Positions 21,391-26,011 of a stretch of 26,011 nucleotides of DNA are shown one piece after another (position 1 is the stretch's first letter; every line of letters starts with the position of its first letter). Below the pieces are notes generated by a model, which did not search any database, was not told the origin of the DNA, and worked only from the letters and a program-made list of their open reading frames with translations. The translations under genes were made by a program, and so were the position numbers. The DNA comes from an uncultured Eubacteriales bacterium (GTDB taxonomy: Bacteria > Bacillota > Clostridia > Oscillospirales > Acutalibacteraceae): NCBI GenBank assembly GCA_934643185.1, contig CAKUBN010000029.1, positions 1 to 26,011 of the forward strand, written 5' to 3'.

Positions 21391-22413
21391 ATGAAACGCC
21401 GCGTTCTCTGCATTTTTGTTTTGATCTTATGGGGCCTCGTTTTCTGCACGATGCTTTCCGTGCGCATTGAGCAGCTCATGATCCCGGAAGTGGTGCTCAC
21501 GCAGGCAGATGAAAGCGAACCCTCCCCACACATCGCGCTCGACTCCCTTTTCTTCGACGATACGGGCATGCACCTCTACCGCCCGAGAGAAGGCACCGGC
21601 TGGGAGACCGGCACGCGCATTTATGAAGAAGAAATCAATAATTATTCCGTGGGCGAAAATCAGCTTGATTTGAAGTTTTTCGGCAGCTATGTCCGTTACG
21701 CTTCAAAGCCCCTGCGCAGCGGCGACGAAATTTCAATCAAATCCGATTTGGAGAACCGGGACGACACATGGCTTGCCATATTCCCGGAGGGCATCCCGCA
21801 GCTTTCAGGCGCCCTCACACCGACCGCAGAAGCCGAAAACGCGCTGCTTTTTAACGTATCGGACACCCCGCAGCCGTTTATGGCAGACCGCGCGAAAAGC
21901 ACAATTTTACCCGTGACGGAACTCGCAAATGAAAACGCCGGAAGCTTTTACAGCCTTTCAGACATTAAAAGCTTTCTTTCGCAGCTGCCGCTTTTGGCCG
22001 CATTGCTTTCGCTCTCGCTTTTCGTGCTGATTTTGTGGATCTACTCCTTTATCCTCTCGCGCAGAGCGAAAGAGAACCGTGCAAAGCTCATTTTCCACGG
22101 CGTTTTAGGTGTTCTCGCCCTGCTCGCCGTGCCGCTTATCCTGCAGCACATCGCCCTGCCGTCCTCTCTCCTGCCGCAATACCGCATTACGGACGCCGCG
22201 TATTATATGCGGGAGTTTGGGGAGATTTTCCAAAGCCTCACGACTCTTGCACAGATGGGCTCTGCGGAGGCCGAAACCGTGCTCACCGCCGCCAAAGCCG
22301 CGCAGAACACCGCGCTGCTCATCGCACTCCTCGCCCCCATCGCCGCCGGCGTGGTCATCTTAACCGAAATGCTCTTAAAGAAAAAACGCCCCGCCAAGCA
22401 CTTAGCAAAATAA
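21391..22413 (+). CDS. unrecognised four-helix membrane protein of the importer operon
   Basis: A 340-aa membrane protein I do not recognise. One N-terminal helix (about 5-24) is followed by a large extracytoplasmic region (about 26-190) rich in charged and aromatic residues, with a beta-like middle (QLDLKFFGSYVRYASKPLRSGD region) and no obvious catalytic motif. Then come three helices (about 199-222, 232-253, 306-328) and a basic tail KKKRPAKHLAK. The gene starts one base after permease 2, with GGAGGTGA inside the permease gene, so it is part of the same operon and translationally linked. A strong terminator follows. It could be an accessory subunit, a sensor or an assembly factor for the importer; the sequence does not decide. 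Confidence 0.85.
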   Translation: MKRRVLCIFVLILWGLVFCTMLSVRIEQLMIPEVVLTQADESEPSPHIALDSLFFDDTGMHLYRPREGTGWETGTRIYEEEINNYSVGENQLDLKFFGSYVRYASKPLRSGDEISIKSDLENRDDTWLAIFPEGIPQLSGALTPTAEAENALLFNVSDTPQPFMADRAKSTILPVTELANENAGSFYSLSDIKSFLSQLPLLAALLSLSLFVLILWIYSFILSRRAKENRAKLIFHGVLGVLALLAVPLILQHIALPSSLLPQYRITDAAYYMREFGEIFQSLTTLAQMGSAEAETVLTAAKAAQNTALLIALLAPIAAGVVILTEMLLKKKRPAKHLAK

Positions 22414-22414
22414 G

Positions 22415-22456
22415 AAAAGCGCAGATGCACCCGTTTTCGTGTGTCTGCGCTTTTGT
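22415..22456. terminator. bidirectional terminator between convergent genes
   Basis: AAAAGCGCAGATGCAC pairs with GTGTGTCTGCGCTTTT around an 8-nt loop. T-rich DNA follows on both strands. It serves the importer operon (plus) and the GIY-YIG gene (minus). Confidence 0.88.
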
Positions 22457-22465
22457 TTTGTGCAT

Positions 22466-23299
22466 TTACTTTCTAAAAAGCTCGTCAAGCGTTTTGCCGT
22501 CTTTGTTTTTCCACTCCGTCCAACCGTTTGCGCTCGCACCGAGGACAAAACTGGCCGCCGAGCTCGGCGACGAAAACGACATGGATTTATTCAGCACATA
22601 GTCGCCGTTTACATCGGTCATGTCCCCATTTTTCAGTGCCGATTGTCTCTGGCGTGCAATAGAAGGCGAAAGGCTTTTATATTCCGTTCGCCCAATGTGC
22701 GAGCCCTCCAGCACCTCGAACTGCTCGCCGTCATACACGCCGAACGCCTCTATGCCGTTACGGGTTGTATGTAAAACCGCTTCTGCGCGCTGCACGGCTT
22801 TTGCGTCGTCCATTTTATAGCCCAGCGTCGCCATGATGAACTGAATTTCGTCGTAGACCTCTTCCACCGAGGCCAAATCATATTCATCGATCTCGTACTT
22901 TGGCACCACGCTGTTTTCCACCGTGTAGCGCTTGGATTCCTGCGCTTTGATGATCGCATATTTCTCAAGCCCGCTGATCATATCCAGCGTAAAGGTCTTG
23001 CTCTCCGCCAAAAACATGATGGCCTTGTTCCAGAAATCCTTCGAGCGATTGTGGTCATCGAGCCGCAAAATGCCGTTGCGCGTCTGGCCGATGTAAATCT
23101 GTGCGATTTTGTTGTCTTCGCTCTCGTTAATCAAATAGTAAATGCCGTGCCGGTTGATGCCCGAAATGCTTTTGGCTTCGGAAAGCAGCGGGCGCGGTAT
23201 CACATATGTCGTCATGGTGGATAAACTGCGGCGGATGGAACGGATGCCGTCCGGCTGCCCATTGTGGTAGATCGTTTCAAGCTTTTTGCTGATGCCCAT
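22466..23299 (-). CDS. GIY-YIG nuclease-fold protein with C-terminal DUF4357
   Basis: A 277-aa protein. The GIY-YIG part (about 50-120) shows HGIYYLINE, then IYIGQTRNGILRLDDH, and DFWNKAIMFL, matching the GIY...YIGxTxxxxxR layout of the fold; Arg and a downstream Glu (GLEKYAI) would be catalytic. The C-terminal ~90 residues fit DUF4357 (FGVYDGEQFEVLEGSHIGRTEYKSL and a terminal ASGWTEWKNKDGKTLDELF-like block). This architecture is known in databases, often near restriction or mobile genes, but no such neighbours are seen here. The start at 23299 has AGGGGA upstream and lies downstream of the -10 box at 23334; the longer frame would begin before the promoter. A role in DNA repair or defence is possible but unproven. 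Confidence 0.88.
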   Translation of the reverse strand: MGISKKLETIYHNGQPDGIRSIRRSLSTMTTYVIPRPLLSEAKSISGINRHGIYYLINESEDNKIAQIYIGQTRNGILRLDDHNRSKDFWNKAIMFLAESKTFTLDMISGLEKYAIIKAQESKRYTVENSVVPKYEIDEYDLASVEEVYDEIQFIMATLGYKMDDAKAVQRAEAVLHTTRNGIEAFGVYDGEQFEVLEGSHIGRTEYKSLSPSIARQRQSALKNGDMTDVNGDYVLNKSMSFSSPSSAASFVLGASANGWTEWKNKDGKTLDELFRK

Positions 23300-23333
23300 A
23301 GCGTTTCCCCTGTTCCCATCAAATATTACGTTT

Positions 23334-23339
23334 ATTATA
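23334..23339 (-). promoter_or_regulatory. -10 box of the GIY-YIG gene promoter
   Basis: A perfect TATAAT on the minus strand lies 35 bp before the ATG at 23299. The matching -35 position (TGGCGT) is poor, so a helper protein or weak expression is likely. Confidence 0.55.
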
Positions 23340-23405
23340 CCGCATTTCCCGCAAAAACGCCAGTGCAGTTCACACAAATTTGATGAATCACGCAGCAAAA
23401 AGTGA

Positions 23406-23411
23406 TATACT
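23406..23411 (+). promoter_or_regulatory. possible -10 box of the GH2 gene
   Basis: TATACT lies 69 bp upstream of the TTG start. No good -35 box is found at 16-18 bp, so the promoter is tentative and may need an activator. Confidence 0.35.
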
Positions 23412-23479
23412 ATTCCTAAACAAAATGCTTTCTGGGGAAATAACGAGCAAAACCAAATTTCAAGATAGGAGTGAACGTA

Positions 23480-25717
23480 TTGAGAAACAAAATTGCACTG
23501 AACGAAAACTGGACGCTAACGTTTCCAATGGGCGAGCGCCCGGCGGAGCATGTCACGCTGCCGCACACGTGGAACGCGGTGGATGGCATGGACGGCAACG
23601 GCAGCTACCTGCGCACCACGGCGGTGTACAGCCGCACATTTTTAACGCCGCAGCAGCCGCTGCCCGGCGGGCGCGTGTACATTGAGATCCCCGCGGCGGG
23701 GCTTTCCGCCATCGTCAAGGTGAACGGCACCGTCGCCACGACGCACGAGGGCGGCTACTCGCAGTTCAGGGCCGACATCACCGACCTGTGCTGTGCGGGC
23801 GAAAACCAGCTCGAGATCATCGTCAGCAACGAGGACACGCCCACCATGTATCCGGCGTCGGCCGATTTCACGTTCTACGGCGGCTTATACCGCGGCGTGA
23901 ACCTCATCAGCGTGCCGAAAACGCACTTTGACCTCGATTATTTCGGCGGCCCGGGCATCAAGACCACCCCGAAACCCGTGGAAAACGGCGCAGAATTTGA
24001 AATTGAAAGCTTCGTCACGAACGCGAACGAGGACTTCACCGTGCAGTACAGCATCACGTGCCCGTGCGGGCATGAGGTCGCGGCGGCCGTTCGCCCGGCA
24101 GAGAGCACCAAGGTCACGCTGTTCGTGCCGGACGCAAAGCTTTGGAGCATGGACGAGCCGAACCTCTACACGGTCACGGCGCGCCTGCAGCGCCGCAACG
24201 AGACCTACGACGAGTTGAACGTCCGCACTGGCGTGCGCAGCTTTGCCGTCTCGCCGAGCGAGGGCTTCTCCATCAACGGCGTGCCCACGCCCCTGCGCGG
24301 CGTTTCGCGTCATCAGGACAAATTATATCAGGGCAACGCGCTCACAAAGGAAGACCACGAGCTCGATGCGAAGATCATCAAGGAGCTCGGCGCAAACACC
24401 ATTCGCCTTGCGCACTACCAGCACAGCCAGGATTTCTACAATGCCTGCGACGAGCTCGGCTTTGCGGTGTGGGCGGAGATTCCGTTCATCAGCGTGTTCC
24501 GCCCGGGCGACGCCGCCTACGAGCACTGCCGCCGCGAAATGACGGAGCTCATCGTGCAGAACTACAACCACCCGTCTATCCTGTTCTGGGGGATTTCGAA
24601 CGAAATTCTCATCGGCGGCATCAGCGAGGAGCTCATCGCGCGCCACCACGACCTGCAAAAGCTCGTGAAATCGCTTGACCCCACCCGCCTCACGACGATG
24701 GCGCACCTTTCCGGCACGCCGACGGACGGCCCCATGCACCACATCAGCGACATCGAAAGCTACAACCACTATTTCGGCTGGTATGGCGGCAAAACGGAAG
24801 ACAACGACCCGTGGCTCGATAAATTCCACGCGGAGCACCCGGACATCGCCCTCGGCGTTTCGGAGTACGGCTGCGAGGGCATTATCAACTGGCACAGCGC
24901 CACGCCGCAGTGCAAGGACTACACCGAGGAATACCAAGCGCTCTACCACGAGCACATGGCGCAGGTGTTTGAGGACCGCCCGTGGATCTGGGCAACGCAC
25001 GTGTGGAACATGTTCGATTTCGGCTGCGCGGCGCGCAACGAGGGCGGCGTAGCCGGCCGCAACAACAAGGGCCTTGTGACGATCGACCGCAAAACGCGCA
25101 AGGACAGCTTCTACGTCTATCAGGCGTATTGGAGCAAGGCTCCCATGGTGCACATTGCGGGCCGCCGCTACGCACAGCGCGCGGGCGACGTGACCGAAGT
25201 GAAGGTCTACTCGAATCAGGACAGCGTCACGCTCTTTGTCAACGGCAAAGAGGTTGAAACCAAGACCGCGCACCGCGTGTTCTGCTTTGAAGTTGCGTTA
25301 GGGGACGGCTTCAACACGCTGCTTGCCGTGGCCGGTGACGTAAAAGACAGTATCACGCTGGAGAAAGTGGAAAAAGAGCCCGCAAGCTACACGCTGCCGG
25401 AGTTCAACGCGCGCCAGGAGGGCGTGAAAAACTGGTTCAAGCAGGTGGGCAGCTTAGACCTCACCGCGCCCATGCAGTTCCCGGAGGGCTATTACAGCAT
25501 TCATGATACCATGGAGACGCTCGCCGAAAGCGAAGAAGCGTTCGCCATCGTCGCCAAGGCCGTAAAGCTCGCCACGAATTTCGACATTAAGCCCGACGTT
25601 GGCATGTGGGGCATGATGAAGACCATGACGCCCGAAGCCATGACCACCCTCGCCGCCGTGCCGGAAGGCTTTATAGAAAGCCTTAACGCACAGCTGATTA
25701 AAATCAAAAAAGCATAA
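23480..25717 (+). CDS. glycoside hydrolase family 2 enzyme, beta-galactosidase-like
   Basis: A 745-aa retaining beta-glycosidase. Order: jelly-roll sugar-binding domain (about 1-150, with LPHTWNAVDG and DFTFYGGLYRGV), immunoglobulin-like domain (~150-260), and TIM barrel (~260-550) holding acid/base Glu375 in ILFWGISNEI and nucleophile Glu462 in LGVSEYGCEG. An additional beta-domain (~555-635) is followed by a helical C-terminal extension (about 637-745). A NNKG motif (528-531) resembles the NxKG used by beta-glucuronidases to grip uronate, but it also occurs in related beta-galactosidases. No signal peptide. TTG at 23480 is chosen as start because AGGAG lies 8 nt upstream; a GTG at 23471 falls inside that site. 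It probably degrades sugars delivered by an importer. Confidence 0.92.
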   Translation: MRNKIALNENWTLTFPMGERPAEHVTLPHTWNAVDGMDGNGSYLRTTAVYSRTFLTPQQPLPGGRVYIEIPAAGLSAIVKVNGTVATTHEGGYSQFRADITDLCCAGENQLEIIVSNEDTPTMYPASADFTFYGGLYRGVNLISVPKTHFDLDYFGGPGIKTTPKPVENGAEFEIESFVTNANEDFTVQYSITCPCGHEVAAAVRPAESTKVTLFVPDAKLWSMDEPNLYTVTARLQRRNETYDELNVRTGVRSFAVSPSEGFSINGVPTPLRGVSRHQDKLYQGNALTKEDHELDAKIIKELGANTIRLAHYQHSQDFYNACDELGFAVWAEIPFISVFRPGDAAYEHCRREMTELIVQNYNHPSILFWGISNEILIGGISEELIARHHDLQKLVKSLDPTRLTTMAHLSGTPTDGPMHHISDIESYNHYFGWYGGKTEDNDPWLDKFHAEHPDIALGVSEYGCEGIINWHSATPQCKDYTEEYQALYHEHMAQVFEDRPWIWATHVWNMFDFGCAARNEGGVAGRNNKGLVTIDRKTRKDSFYVYQAYWSKAPMVHIAGRRYAQRAGDVTEVKVYSNQDSVTLFVNGKEVETKTAHRVFCFEVALGDGFNTLLAVAGDVKDSITLEKVEKEPASYTLPEFNARQEGVKNWFKQVGSLDLTAPMQFPEGYYSIHDTMETLAESEEAFAIVAKAVKLATNFDIKPDVGMWGMMKTMTPEAMTTLAAVPEGFIESLNAQLIKIKKA

Positions 25718-25732
25718 GTTCTGATCCGTATT

Positions 25733-25786
25733 AAAAAGTCGGAAACGAGAAAAGCAAACGCTTTCTTGTTTTCGACTTTTTATTTT
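25733..25786 (+). terminator. rho-independent terminator of the GH2 gene
   Basis: A long imperfect stem, AAAAAGTCG...GAGAAAAGC with GCTTTCTT...CGACTTTTT, has a 4-nt loop and ends in a T-rich tail, 16 bp after the stop. Confidence 0.85.
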
Positions 25787-25823
25787 CGCTGCACGCACAA
25801 ATCTATTTTCGTATGATACGACG

Positions 25824-25857
25824 AAAAAGACCTCTGTCAAACGACAAAGGTCTTTTT
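25824..25857 (-). terminator. rho-independent terminator of the tRNA-Gln/tRNA-Pro unit
   Basis: On the minus strand, AAAAAGACCT pairs with AGGTCTTTTT around an inner GTC/GAC stem, starting 3 nt after the CCA of tRNA-Pro. Confidence 0.85.
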
Positions 25858-25859
25858 AA

Positions 25860-25936
<77 letters not shown>

Positions 25937-25965
25937 ATATAAGCCTTGAATACTCAAGGCCATTT

Positions 25966-26011
25966 TGGCAGCGGTACCAGGATTTGAACCCAGACAAACA
26001 GAGTCAGAGTC
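25966..26011 (-). tRNA. tRNA-Gln (anticodon CTG), partial at the window edge
   Basis: The 3' half of a tRNA is present on the minus strand: anticodon loop CTCTGAC (anticodon CTG), T arm CTGGG/CCTGG with loop TTCAAAT, acceptor strand TACCGCT, discriminator G (typical of tRNA-Gln) and encoded CCA. The 5' half lies beyond 26011. The 29-bp gap to tRNA-Pro holds a hairpin (GCCTTGA/TCAAGGC) and no terminator, so both are likely cut from one transcript. Confidence 0.9.

Noticed and set aside
24323..25273. A 316-codon minus-strand frame opposite the GH2 gene
   Set aside because: Its composition is typical of antisense shadow frames (Arg/Val/His runs), it has no motifs, and it lies fully within a gene with both catalytic glutamates in place.

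Overview
The window looks like a chromosomal segment of a low-to-mid GC, spore-forming type Firmicute of class Clostridia, probably an Oscillospirales/Ruminococcaceae-like gut bacterium. The signs are strong AGGAGG ribosome binding sites, canonical sigma-A type promoters with 17-bp spacers, a SigH-like sigma factor, RqcH, TrmK and YqfO-type housekeeping genes, CCA-encoded tRNAs, lipoproteins with Ser-rich linkers, and glycoside hydrolases of families 78 and 2. The species call is inference, because no 16S or marker comparison was possible.

Left part (1-8.4 kb, almost all minus strand): the start of an unknown gene running off the left edge; a stand-alone 5'-3' exonuclease; tRNA-Ala(GGC) with its own promoter and terminator; then a colinear minus-strand set reading (5' to 3') DUF1858 protein, trmK, Nif3-like protein, rqcH and an alpha-L-rhamnosidase (GH78); then a small zinc-ribbon protein and a SigH-like sigma factor.

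Middle (8.4-13.2 kb): a ComM/YifB-type AAA ATPase (divergent from the sigma factor) with a VOC-family protein behind it; a convergent minus-strand pair of a cyclophilin-like protein and a low-molecular-weight protein tyrosine phosphatase; a Phd/YefM-ParE/RelE toxin-antitoxin pair with a repeat operator over its promoter; and an AraC-family regulator.

Right part (13.2-22.5 kb, plus strand): an accessory transport region of lipoproteins and one ABC importer. It holds a lipoprotein of unknown role, then three paralogous extracellular solute-binding lipoproteins (SBP1-3), a secreted protein broken by a frameshift between SBP1 and SBP2, two permeases of the carbohydrate-uptake-1 type, and an unrecognised four-helix membrane protein. 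No ATPase is present, so the importer presumably borrows a shared MsmX/MsmK-type ATPase from elsewhere. The three SBP genes have alignable promoters (TTTACA, 17 bp, TA-rich -10). Paired TGCAAA repeats one helical turn apart lie in front of two genes of the block, which suggests tandem duplication together with regulatory DNA. The AraC regulator just upstream is the natural candidate controller (inference).

Right end: a GIY-YIG/DUF4357 protein (minus), a GH2 beta-galactosidase-like enzyme with a helical C-terminal extension (plus), and tRNA-Pro(CGG) followed by a partial tRNA-Gln(CTG) on the minus strand. The strongest oddities are the triple SBP array with shared promoters, the unrecognised membrane protein ending the importer operon, the frameshifted secreted protein, and a Gly in place of a conserved metal-binding Asp in the exonuclease.
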